Origin: Paralichthys olivaceus
Taxonomy: Eukaryota > Chordata > Actinopteri > Pleuronectiformes > Paralichthyidae
DNA length: 64,000 nucleotides
Assembly: GCF_024713975.1 (NCBI RefSeq)
Contig: NC_091093.1
Location: forward strand, 21,920,001-21,984,000
Reading direction: 5' to 3'
Position 1 is the stretch's first letter. Every line of letters starts with the position of its first letter. The translations under genes were made by a program, and so were the position numbers. This document shows positions 23,437 to 35,756 of this stretch, one piece after another. The notes under the pieces were generated by a model. The model was given only the letters and a program-made list of their open reading frames with translations. It did no database searches and had not been told where the DNA came from.

Positions 23437-26400
23437 ATGCGGCTGACCCCGACAAAGTCCCTCTCATCGGCCGCCCTGCTAATCCTGCTGCTGGCTGTCC
23501 GCTGCTCCGACGGCAGTAAGTAAACACTCACATGCTAGGTGGCTAGCTAACCCCGCTCAGTCCCCTTTGACATTTGTGTTGCTGCTGATTTATCAAAGTC
23601 ATTAGCTGCAGATATTTCGCAACCTCCCTCCAATGTTTGCTCTTGTTTTGTTTTTGGGAGCCGCACATATCTCCGTGCTCCCCCGAGCTGTGTGACCCCT
23701 CTCATGCCCCCTTCTGCATTCATGAACACCGTGTATTTAGTTTTCTTCTTCTTCTATTTTTAGTTTCCTTGTCCCCTGAGGAGGCGAACCAGTTCCTGAG
23801 CAGACACCGGAGAGCCAACCAAGTGTTCGAGGAGACGAAGCAGGGCCACTTGGAGAGGGAGTGTGTGGAGGAGAGGTGCAGCAAAGAGGAGGCCAGGGAG
23901 GTGTTTGAGAACGACCCAGAGACTGTGAGTACTTCGCTTCTTTAGACAGCCAGAGGCGGATCTAGGATTTGCAGATGTACACAGAGGGGGCAATTGTGTG
24001 ACCGATATTCATCCTGATTCAGTAAAGCCGAATTCGACACGCACTGAACTCTGGATAATCTCCTGATGTTCTCAAAAAGAGCTGTCTGTGAATTTCTGGA
24101 GCTGCTTTCAGACTTGCACCGGACTCCACAGTACCTCAGTATTTTCACCAGAGGAAGGGCACGATTTTTCAGTCAAGGTTACATGTAGGTCCCACTGACC
24201 CCAAACAATCTCTTCTCCTTCAGCACCAAAAAACGTAATCATTAGATCTTCAAAACATCATTGTCCCTGTTACAATGTATACTGTCACTTCTGCCATCTT
24301 GTTTTTTGTCATTTACCATAAGGCTGCAAGGTTGGTTGGTTTGCATCAGGTTCATATCGACTTCAAATTGATGAATGCAATGTGACATTAGACTAATGAT
24401 TCACTGTCTGGGCTGGTGATGATCATGCTCCAATAAGCCCAGATTGCTGATAGCCATCAGTACACATAACATTTCCGTGTCAAGGACTTGGCATGTTGTT
24501 GTCTTCTCCTCTTAGTTTGTTTCTGTGACAGACATTGAGTCAGTGTGACTAAGCCAGAGTTTGTGAAAGTACAGTATAAGTGAAGGCACTGCTATCCCTG
24601 TGCACAGTCACTTCTGTCTTCCATTTGCTAAAAAAGTGGCTGCTGCTGCTGGAGGTTTAGGTTCCTGCCAAAAATAGGAAACACCTGGATATCTCTTCTC
24701 CATCTCAACATCTGTACCATCTGTGCAGGTCCACGAGCAAATATCCTTACACACGTGCACGTGAATGAGGCAAACAAACCCCTCTGATTGGTCTCTTTAG
24801 CTGATTGGCAGCTTCATTCAACTCACACTAATGCACATTGCCTCACTAATCTGTATACATGTTTCCACCCTGTTTTTCTCATTTACGTTTACCAACAAAC
24901 CAAATCCATCGCGTCTTGTGTGCTAAGGAGTATTTACTGCCGATTAGTTTCTATTCTGGATTCCAGAATGCGCAAATCAGCCTATATCCATGTGAATACA
25001 TAATCCTATTGAATACTTCATGTGCTAAATATGCAAATCAGACCCAGGGATATAAATAACCCAGTGTGTCTGAAAACGTGCAACAGCTTATGGGCTGAGG
25101 TGTAAACATTCATTGGCTTCAGACTTTTAATTCTTCAAGCAGACATCTGAGTGTGGTATGTTGCATGTGTCAGCGTGCGTGTTTTGTTAATCAGTGAGAT
25201 AATATATGGTGTCCGAGCATCTTTAAAATGGCAGCTGTCAAGAAATATGAGAGCAAGTAAATTCTGGCAGTGCTAAATGTTTTTATTTTTGCATGTTGTC
25301 AGCTTAATTGCATGATTTGTATGTCAGGGATTCAGAACAAGTTTAAACTGTGCACCAAGGGAGTGTTTGTTAGCATAGTGCCGGTGATGCCGCTGCCGCT
25401 CTTTAACGGACGCCTTTACTCACTTTAGACACTTTGGCAGAGAGCAAGTGAATGAGGCAATCTGTGACTCAGATTATTCGTAAGGTTATCCAAGTGCAGA
25501 GACATGGCAGCAGTCAGAGGGAGGATTAAACGTGGAGCAGAGCTGGGTTCAGGGGAAAAGGTGAATGTAGGTGACGCTGGACGCACATCACCAGCGTAGC
25601 AGCGTTTGAATGCCTGTAGCTTTTCTACCATGTCGTGACAGAAAGCTGCAGTCTCATTCATAGCTGCATTATTCATTCTGAAAAACCCAATCTCTGACTC
25701 TGCATTTTCTTCTACTGCAGCTCTTCTACTGCAGATAGAGAGAGAGGGGTGTTCTCAGATACTGGCAACAAAAGTGATTACTCCAAGTTTATGGACTCTC
25801 ATCTGTTAACTGACTTTTCCAGAGGGACAGATAATCAATAATAAGTCTCACAACTGAGTATTGTGCTTAGCTTAAGTTTACTAATCGCCCAAAACTTCTG
25901 TCTGCTACTGTCACGATTCAGCAATCCCATTGGGGCTTATAATCAGGCTTCATGTGTCTGGCTTTAGCACAACTTTCATTCGATTGCTGATTCTTTTTTT
26001 TCTTTTTTTTTTTTTACACCTCAGCTTGCTGCATCTGGTTCCTACTGCAGCATAAGTTTCCTTAAGTCTCCTTCCCCTGGTCCATTTTCCAAAATTTTGA
26101 AAACTGCAGCCAGGAGGAGAGAGGGATGCTACAACTATCAGGAATGCAGAGAATTCTCAGGAAGCCCCTGGCAAAAGGCCGCACCCATTAGAGAAAGAAC
26201 ACAGATTACAGAGTAATCACTCTGTAAACTCTGTCTCGATATAACACACACATACCTACAGCACATGGACCAATGCCACACTTGAAAATAATGATTATTT
26301 ATAAATTGCTCTTCCCTGCTGTGAGTATGAGCACAGAGATCGAGTATAAAACGAAACCAAATCCTAAGATTATGTCAAGCATTAGTGGAGACATCCCCAC

Positions 26401-29400
26401 TAGTTGTAAGCATCTGTTTAGATTATCGTGTTCTGTTTAGATTCTTGTTTATACACCTTAGTAACTTTATCCCCCTCTTCTCCCTGATTTAGGACTACTT
26501 TTATCCAAAGTATTTAGGTAAGTTATCATTTTGACACAAACCCTTCATCTCTACTCACAACAGTCACATTTTCTGATTATACGTTTGTAATCATCATTTC
26601 ATTTTTCACTTTTGTCTCTCTCTAGTCTGCATGGACAAGTTTGGAGACTCAGAAAAGAAGAAACAGGATCTGGTCACGTGTGTCCACAGTAGGTTTTAAA
26701 ACCCACTCATCTGTCTGTCAACTTCACGTTAACGCTGATTATAGAAGTTTATAGATGCTGCTTTTATTTCTCTCACCCTTCCCCTCTCATTTTTCTCTGT
26801 GCAAGTATCAGAGGCAGCTACCTAGATGTAGTGCAGGGTTGGGCTACACTGCAGTATCATTCCTCTGCAGTCACCCACTGGCACGCACTCTCTCCAAGTG
26901 TAAAAAAAGGAAATATATAAGGAAGGATGATGAAAAGGTGCTGAATTTTTAACATCATCTCCAGGTCACCCTTTGCGGTGTCTCTCTGACGTTGAAGTGA
27001 GCGTACCATATGTGCGTGATCGCAGCAGGTAGCTTTGGGTAACTTTGCAGCACTTTGCCACAGTGATGTTGCACATTGGTGAATGAGCAACACACCCCTC
27101 ACAACGTCACACACGGCCTCCCTCACTCTCTGAGCTACTGCACCAGCTTCTCCGTGAGCTGGCTCAGCGTGGCGAGAGTGACGTGAATCAAACGTCGGTC
27201 GTGAGTGGAGCACAGGATTTCTGCTGCATCAGGCTACAAGAGACCGGCACCGACCCGGCTTTGCTGCGATTGGCCGAGGAAGCTGGGAGAGGGGTGGGGT
27301 AGGGGGTGTTGGTTCCATGACTCAGCTGCAGCATCGTGACACTTAAAGATACGGTAGTTCTTTTTTTTTTTTTTTGCTTATCATTCAGCACACCATCTCT
27401 CTCTCTCACTGCAAATCTCTGTCTCTCTGTCAACTTAAACAGTCAAGAGGTGTGTGGTAAACCAGTATCTGTTTAGTGATGGGTGGTAAACTGGTGTCAA
27501 AAAGCAGATCATGTCATTCCATAAAGACTATTTATCTGATATTATAGATCATCCTACAATCATCACAAAAGTTTATTTAATTGTAGGCACAACAGAAATA
27601 GTTTATTCTTCCAAGACTTCCTGCATCTATTCCCTTTATCCACTATCCCTATATCTTATTTGAACCCTCATCTCATTTGCAAATTGCTGTGTGGGAAAAT
27701 ATAATCATTAAATAATGATTTTCCATTTTCTGAATTAACGATGCAACAGAATGAAAATTTAAAATCACAATTATAGCGAATGACATTTGAAATCAACAAA
27801 TAAATCAAGTGTGCTATTCCAGGTTTATTTAAAGGTTCAGTGTATAAGATTTAGGTGAAAGGAATCTTTTGGCAGAAATTTAATACAAAATCATCCTAGT
27901 GATGTTTTCACTAGTGTGTTGCATCTAAATTGTACGTAAATTATTGTAAGCGGGTCCTCTCTATGTAGGCCGGCATGTTTTTTTTTACAGTAGCCCAGAC
28001 TGGACATGTTTGGAAGGGGAGGGTGAGGTGAGAGGTATTCAGCTGCAACATGCAACTTGATGTCACTAAATTCCACACACTGAACCTTTAATTTAATCTT
28101 TGCCTGATACAAGAAGATTTCTGCATCATGAAAATGTAATCTGATTATACAGAGGCTTCTCATTGCTGTAGTTGTCGAGAGAACTTACATTTACTGATTC
28201 TCAATATTGCTGTTTATGACATTGATGAATTGCATGACTCATCCTTCTGCTGAAAGCCATTCATTTATTTTTTTACTTAAAAAATATTCATTTAATTAAT
28301 CATCAGAATCATACATAACTCAGTATCCATTCATTTGTTGTTTGTAAAAATAGGTTGTAAAATCTGGCAGAAATGCAGCTTTATACATCTGGCTCTTGTA
28401 CTTAATGCTAATTTTCAGAACATCTAGTGTCGTTAATATATAATTAATATATCATTAATTACTATACAACAATACATTGTATTATCCACCAATGGAGAAT
28501 GAATTGCTTGCTGATGTGAACTCTCGCTCTCTTGCTCCCCTCATTTTCTCCAGGCACTGTCCCTTGTCTGTAACTTTCTCTTTCTGAGCTGCAGCTAACA
28601 TGCCCAGACTTGTCGAGAACTCCTCTGCTAGGAAAAAGAAACTGTAGGGGGAGAGAAAAGATTTACACAAGCTCACTTACACAAGTTTGGAGAGAATTCA
28701 AGTGAAAATATTTCACAGAAAAACAGGACAAACTTTAATGACGAGATAGTTGAACACAGACACAAACATCCGTTTCTTCTTGAGAGCTGGAGGTCAGGTA
28801 TGCTGGGAAGGACTGAATTAGGGCATCCCTGGCAGGAGAGCTTAGCCAGCATTAGGCTATTTATATTGAAGTCCTGATATGCAGAACATAAGAGATGCCC
28901 TTCATCTATCTGGTATCACTTTACAATCACATGTACTGAGGGCATCCGGTTTGTACAAACCACAAAACAATGATGACACTTAATTCCTTGCATGTGTCCG
29001 TCTTTGTTTTTCTTCTCTCTTGAAGATATTCCAGACCAGTGCTCTCCCTCTCCCTGTAACGCCAGAGGCACGGTGCGCTGCGAGGACAAAAAGGGCGACT
29101 TCCTGTGTCACTGTTTTACAGGTTGGACGGGAGCCAGATGTGAGAAAGGTACCGTCATCCTCTACTTTGGGAAGAGAGAGAATATATAGCAGGAAAATTG
29201 CGTGCAAGAGCAGAGCAGAGGTTGAATTTTTGCTCCGTCATTCAGTGTCACGTCCAGCGTCACAGGGTAGATGTCAACACTGTGACCTTGGTTCTGACAG
29301 CCAACCCCTGCCCTGTCCCCTGATAGAAAGAGCTCTATCCCTCACTGTTATTACTTCTATATTTGATATTTCTCATCATTTTACATCAAATGTTTAGTTT

Positions 29401-30369
29401 TTATTTTATTATAATTGCTACAGCTGTTATTGTTGACGTGCATATTTAGCAACCAAGTGCTACTGCTTCTGCTGCCTTCGCTGTTATTAATGATGTGTGA
29501 ATTGTGTGTCACATCAATATGAACTCTATGAACGGCAACTGTGGTCACAGAGTTCAAGTCGGGATCTGAGCAAGCCTCTTAAGAGGTCAAAGCTAGTTAC
29601 TCTGTATATAAATCTGCATCTCCTCTTAAAAAAAGTGAAATTCAGAGAAAAGATTTCACTTTCGAAGGAAACATTTTCAAATAAATAGAACTGGAAAACA
29701 TACCTAACTTAAAAAGAACACACTCTGTGAGGGAGAAACATGTTTGTCTGATTTATGGCACAGCCATCATTCCACACATTTCCACTCTGACTCATCCTGC
29801 CACCTTACCGTGAGAGGAAACCAAAGCAGATTCAGTCAAACTTGGTCCGAGCCTTTTCCACTTGACAACCGCACTCCTCCTAAAACACTCAGCCACAGTG
29901 TGTCAGTTATTTGTAAGCCGTTTAAACAAAGCACCAATTCATAGGATATTTATGTCAGCTTTTCAACCTATATCAAACTAACAATTCAGAATGTCACATT
30001 TTTACTTTTACAACTGGTTACGTTAAGTACATTGTGATCATGAATTTGCCTCTCTTAAAATCTTAACACACGCCTAACAACCTAATGCTGTGCACAGCCC
30101 ATGATGAGGTTTTTCCCTGTGCTCACGTTGACTGCATTACCATCCTATTCGTAGATGTCGACGAGTGCTGCAAGAGAAACGGAGGGTGTGATCACCAGTG
30201 CAACAACACTATGGGCAGTTACCGCTGCTCCTGTCACCAAGGATACATGTTGGTAGGACGCCAGATGTGTAATGGTAAGCCACAAACCACAGATACACAT
30301 AACCTAACAACTGTATTCATGTAGGTACTGCAGAGTTTGCCTTGTGAATTTACGACTTCAGTCTCTGAG

Positions 30370-30406
<37 letters not shown>

Positions 30407-30688
30407 CATAACTTTGCTTGTTTTTTCTGATACTCTTTGACACAAATGATTCGATCATATTTTTCCAGCAGAGGGGTTGATGTTAAGGTCCTCTTGGTTT
30501 TATTGAATCTCCATCAGTCTGTGATTTGTCCAGCTGTGACCACAGTTTGTGTCTTTCAGATGTCAATGAGTGTGAGGACGCAGGTGTGTGTGGAACCGCG
30601 CAATGCGAGAATAAGGATGGCAGCTATGACTGCTTGTGTGATGCCGGCTATGTCTACGACAATGAAACCAAGACATGTGTTGGTAAGT

Positions 30689-30732
<44 letters not shown>

Positions 30733-33700
30733 TAAAAGAAAGTCACACGGTTTGATAAAAAGTGAGTGAGGAGCAGCTTCAGGCTCAGCAGGAATCCGTG
30801 CAGCTGTGTTGTGAGGTCAGGAAAGGAATGCAAAGACATTTGCAGACACTGTATAAGTAGGTAACAGGTCAATGTCTACTTTTGTTCAATTTGTTCAATG
30901 GCTGCAGTACAGGTCAGAAATCTTGCCTCCTCCTTGTTAATTGATTGGACATTGAGCAAACTCAAAAGTCAAAATATGTCAAATACTTTTTTACTCAAAG
31001 ATGGTTTCTGTTTTTTTTAGCTAGTTGTTTTCATTCTGGTGTTTATCCAGGGATAATTTTTCAGATTCAGGTTTTGTTTAAATTTGATATTTGATGCCAT
31101 ATGAATAGGGTAAAACATCACGATCGACAGCTGACTCACGATTGGTCAAGCACAGGTTCTCACTGCCACGGCTCTATCCCCCAATCAGTAATGCCAAGAC
31201 TCTGGCGAATGTGTAAGATGGCAGCATTCAAAAAGGATATTTTGGCTTAAGTTCTGGATGGAGGGAGGAAGTGGAGATGTTGTTCCATCTTTTTATACAG
31301 TTGATGTTACAATCACTCTCTTCCTATAATCCTGGAGCTGACGGTAAAGAGGAGCTCAAACTCTACAGAATCTGATCTTGTATATATCAAACAGGTTAAA
31401 TCCTTTTTCTCCACAGAAAAAATAGTAGGAAACATTAAAGTCGGCTAAGTCGATACTTAAATACACAAGGATGATAGGTTTTCCCACGAACAAGCAGTGT
31501 ATTTTTATTCAAAAAGATAACAGTAAGATAAAATGAATATGTGTTGCCAACAACATGGAAAAGCCATTAATCACTTGTGTGCCCTGTTGTGCTCTGCTGT
31601 GGAAACCAGACTTTTCATAACCTCCATGTCTGTCCTCAGAGAACTAACAGTAATTATAGACAAGGTCCTCATTGCCATGTAAGGTTATATACGGAGCAGA
31701 GAGATACAACCCAGTCATCGTCAAAGATCACTCGACTCAAGTGTTGTTTGCATACCCTGATAAGTCTGATTTTTCTTTCAAACATCCTGTGATGTTTTTC
31801 TGATCCTTGGAGGTTCATGTTTCGACTGATTCCACCAATGATGTGACTTTGTTAACTTAAAGAACGTTCTGCTGCTCTGAACTCTTTATATCTCAGTAGT
31901 CACTTTCATCTCTCCTTCTCTTTCATTTTTCTCCATCCTGCTCTTTTGCTCGTCAGATGTGGATGAGTGCTTGACAGGTGTGTGTGCAGAGGAGTGTCTG
32001 AACACTCCCGGGAGTTTCCTATGCTTCTGTGATGGTCGGCAGGGCATGAAGCTGGGCCAGGACCTCAGGAGCTGTAAGGTGAAATACATTAACTGTTGTA
32101 TATTGAGCAGCCATTTCAGATTTCAGCTTCCACTTTAGTTGGAAAACATCTGTAAAAATAGAAATAACTTTCATGATCTTTTACACAATTAGGACAGGGA
32201 AGGTCTCAAAATGCACAGAATCCTGCATCCTCAAAAGTCGTTACTCTAATAAAAAGCTTGAAAGCTTTCTAAGAGAACTGAGATTTTTTTTCTTGCCTGC
32301 CATTGGTAGCACTGAAGGTAAAAATGTTTCCCAGATTCTTGGAAATGTCACAGTCTTGTAAAAGAAGGATTGTTGTGACAGTGAGCTTTCATATTTTGAC
32401 TGGTAGAGTCATGATACACCTTTTTGCTTCCTTTCCTATATTAAAAAGTCTTTAATTGAACTTGGTGAACCGGCAGAAACCTGTATTATGAGTGAAGCTG
32501 CAGTTTTGGTAAACTTGTATGCTTCTCATTGTTTGGCAGTGTGCGTTATCTCCAATTTCTTGTTTATCTGTTTTTTTCCTTCAGCCTATAACTCCCTGCT
32601 TGTCGCCGTCTCTGAAGAGGAACTCTCGTTCTCTTTACCTGGGCCGCATGTTCAGTGGCGTACCGGTGGTGAGGCTGCGTTTCCGTAGGAGGATTCAAAC
32701 TGGGTGAGGAAATAGTTTTGTGTTGATGCTCATCCACTTCAACTGTTCACCTCTTCCACATTTACACACTTGTTACACTGAGTAGAAAGATGGACAAGAT
32801 TAAAAGACAGTTGATTGACCTTTTCCAGCTCCCTGGTTCTGGTTATTTAACTTTCTAACTAATAATGAACAAAATTGTTATGTATTACATATTTGTTTGA
32901 AAATGACTCACATTACTCATTGAACTTGAAACAAGTCTCCCAACTTTCTGTTGTTTGTTGATTTTAAAATGCCTGAGCACTAAGCTCCCTCTTGACTTTA
33001 TTTTACCTCCTTTCAAAATGCAGTTCAAACTAAATGCTTCAGGCAAATCCTTTTATAAGTTCTTGATTCAATTTTTGTTTTCAATGAGAGTGTTTATCGT
33101 GAAGTGAAAATGCAGGTTGAACGGTTCATCACAAAGTCAGAATCTGAGAGTATATCGGTCTTAAAAGAAAACTTGTTTTTTACCATACATAGTCACCGTG
33201 AGAAATTGAATCAGCTAATTCTAAAAATAATTTCTAATATTAGCAGGAATGAAAATACCACCGACATTATCAGAGTGGGTAGCAGATAAAACTATTTAGG
33301 TCACTAAAAGGAACAATTTTTTTCGTGTCTTTTTCTCCCTTATTTTCTTCTGTATTCCCACCAAACCTTTGTCATTCAAACACATGCTCATACCAACATT
33401 CCCCTCAATCTCCACCTCTTCTCCCAGCTTCTCAGCAGAATTCGACTTCCGTACATACGATCCTGAGGGGGTGATTTTCTTTGCTGGTGGTCACCTGAAC
33501 AGTTCCTGGATCGTGCTGGCAATGCACCATGGGAAGCTGGAGCTGCAGCTTAAGTATGGCACAGTCAGCAGGGTGACCAGCTCCGGACCAATCGTCAATG
33601 ACGGTCAATGGAGAAAGGTTGGAGGCTTCAGTCATTATGGAAAATAAAACACTGTCTGCAGGAGCTTCAGTAGCTGATCGAAAGTTCCTCAAATGTTTTT

Positions 33701-35756
33701 CTCGTCAGATCTCCGTGGAGGAGCAGGGCCGGAGTCTGGTGATTAAGATCGACAGGGAAGCCGTCATGAAAATCGCAGTGAATGGTGATCTGTTTACACT
33801 AAAGAAAGGCATGCATGAACTCAACCTCACTGTGGGCGGAGTCCCATTCAGAGAGGATGGCCTCGTCAATCAGGTGTTTATTTGCATGTGCTCTTGTGTT
33901 TTCTTGAATTTGTACCATATGGTCTTTACATATTCCTCAAATGTTGTGTTCATTTCGCAGGTGAACCCTCGTCTGGACGGCTGTATGAAGGAGTGGCGGT
34001 GGCTGACGGGCGAAGACTCCTCCATACAAGAGACCATTCGGTCCAACGACAACATGCAGTGTTTCAGCACAGAGGATCCTGGAGCTTATTACCCCGGCAC
34101 AGGCTTCGCTCTCTTCAACATCAGCTATGGTACAGCATGTGTGTTAGTGTGTTTGAAGCTTGCATAACTCAGCTTAATTTACTTCTTCCTGCAGCAGTTA
34201 GTCAATGCTTCATTTGTTTGGATGATTATAAGTTGATTTACATTATTGGCTACACTTTTGTCAACAGTGTTGTTTGTCGACGGTGTTCATGACTTTCTGT
34301 TCTCACGTCAGAATCACAGAATCTGAGCCTCCAGTTGACCCTACGTCCAACTTTCGCTATTGGCGTGCTGTTTGCACTTGTTTACCAGGACAGAGTCCCT
34401 CTCTCCATCGCTCTGGCCAACTATCATCCTGGCATGGATGAATGGAGAGATGTGAGTAGATGTGTGTGAAATCAGTTTGTATAATAACTGTATTTTTGTT
34501 TTGAAAACTTACCTTTTTTGTGTGTCTTCAGTTTGTTCTGGTGTCTTCAGGTGATGCCATCATTGCCAGCTCCCCCGCTCCACTGTGTGACGGTGAGAGT
34601 CATGAAATCCGGCTGACGATCACGGGCAACCAGACGCTGCTGCTGGTCGATGGCCAGGCTGGACGAGGTGAAGAGGCTGAAGTTCCTGCTGACGTCCTGT
34701 CTCTATCCAGCACCTTCATAGGAGGCATCCCTGGTGAGGACACACATGTTTATTTGCACACTTTGCAGGATGTTATGCTAGGATTAGTAGCAGTTGCATT
34801 CCATTAAGACAAACAGGACATGACCTGTTAAAGCTCAGTTAGACAATACGGATGTGGAAGCCATATCTCTCCTTATATCTGATGTCACAACAGTGTCCTG
34901 TCCCAGAAATGAACTTGCCTGTTGGCAGGTCAATCAATGTGCAGTTCAGGTTATCAGTCAGTTAATAGATGCTACAGCTCATCAAGACCCAAGACAAGTT
35001 CCTGTTCTATTATTTGCCCCAACAGCAGGATTTCTCTCACATGTTCTGATCCACATAAACATCTGCTGTCAAATATAACTGTGACAATAGGATGATATGT
35101 TTCAGAGAGGACTCTTAATTTAGCACTTCTGTCACACACTGGTCTCACTTCTGTGAGGAACCTCTGAGAGCATGATGCTGAGTAGTTTGGATGAACTTAC
35201 AAATGACAAGTACTTAAAATTCTAATTATTGAAATGGTAGAGGCATCTCAAGCTGTTATTTTATAGTCAGTGGAAATTAAGGTTTTCGTTAAAGGCACGT
35301 TGAAAAACAAAAATGAAAGTCAGACCTTTTCTCTTATATGTTATTGTTGGTTATTCTTGTATTTACTGCTGTTAAGTAAAATGTGTGCCCTAGAACATAG
35401 ACCGAAACGAAGAAGCTATTTTACACATAGAAGTCTAGTTTTATCCAGTTTTCTTGAGCTCATGATTAAATAATCTTAAATTTCAGTCACAGCTGTCCAA
35501 TATTCCTCAAACTGGATGTATGATAATGATTTTGTGTTAGTGTCAGCTGAAAGAAATACTGTCACCACACTCGTTCACATGTTGTTATTTCACCCCCCCA
35601 GATGACATTCCGTTGGTTTCCACACTGGTATCAGCACCCTACAGCGGCTGTATGGAGGTCAGTGTAAACGGACAGTCTCTGGACTTGGACCAGGCCATCC
35701 ATAAACACAACGACATCCGCTCACACTCCTGCCCCCTGCTGGACTCCCACCAGTGA
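23437..35756 (+). CDS. gas6: Growth arrest-specific 6, TAM receptor ligand
   Basis: Fifteen coding exons: 23437-23515, 23764-23924, 26493-26517, 26626-26688, 29026-29148, 30155-30274, 30560-30682, 31957-32078, 32585-32703, 33428-33617, 33709-33873, 33961-34129, 34312-34451, 34532-34733, 35602-35756; 651 residues, phases close. Order: signal peptide ([13 protein letters not shown]), propeptide ending RHRR, Gla domain with 11 Glu, YFYPKYL stack, short loop between two Cys (exon 26626), four EGFs (EGF2-4 with the Asx-hydroxylation pattern), two LG domains. Diagnostic GAS6 strings: [41 protein letters not shown]. Family role: secreted vitamin K-dependent ligand of Tyro3, Axl and Mer that bridges phosphatidylserine to phagocytes; LG1 contacts the receptor. 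Its loop lacks the protein S-type thrombin region. LG2 is about 20 residues shorter than human by my alignment (human 678 in total). Same strand as pros1, 3.4 kb downstream. Confidence 0.96.
23925..26492. other. gas6 intron 2, no recognised element
   Basis: 2.6 kb between the Gla exon and the mini-exon at 26493. Non-coding by eye. There is a T-rich run at 25997-26016. No RNA gene or open transposon sequence recognised. Confidence 0.4.
27829..28091. mobile_element. Complete MITE with terminal inverted repeats and TTAA duplication
   Basis: Left end TTAAAGGTTCAGTGTATAAG and right end (complement) TTAAAGGTTCAGTGTGTGG form about 26-bp inverted repeats with four mismatches. TTAA occupies both outer edges (27829-27832, 28088-28091), as expected of a piggyBac-type target duplication. 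The interior (GCGGGTCCTCTC, ACAGTAGCCCAGACTGGAC, TTTGGAAGGGGAGGGTGAGG) has no coding capacity and matches an abundant fish MITE I remember. It lies in gas6 intron 4. Confidence 0.88.
30372..30406. repeat. (ATT)n microsatellite, gas6 intron 6
   Basis: About eleven perfect ATT units. Confidence 0.95.
30690..30732. repeat. (AC)n microsatellite, gas6 intron 7
   Basis: About 21 AC units, starting 8 bp after the exon 7 donor. Confidence 0.95.
30893..31270 (+). repeat. Interspersed repeat fragment (3' part of the CCATAGACTGTA family), gas6 intron 7
   Basis: Begins GGCTGCAGTACAGGTCAG, matching the later block of the copy at 21706-21805. It continues with TTTTACTCAAAGATGGTTTC and later AATGCCAAGACTCTGG, strings I recall downstream in the same fish repeat. 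The extent is approximate. Confidence 0.5.
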
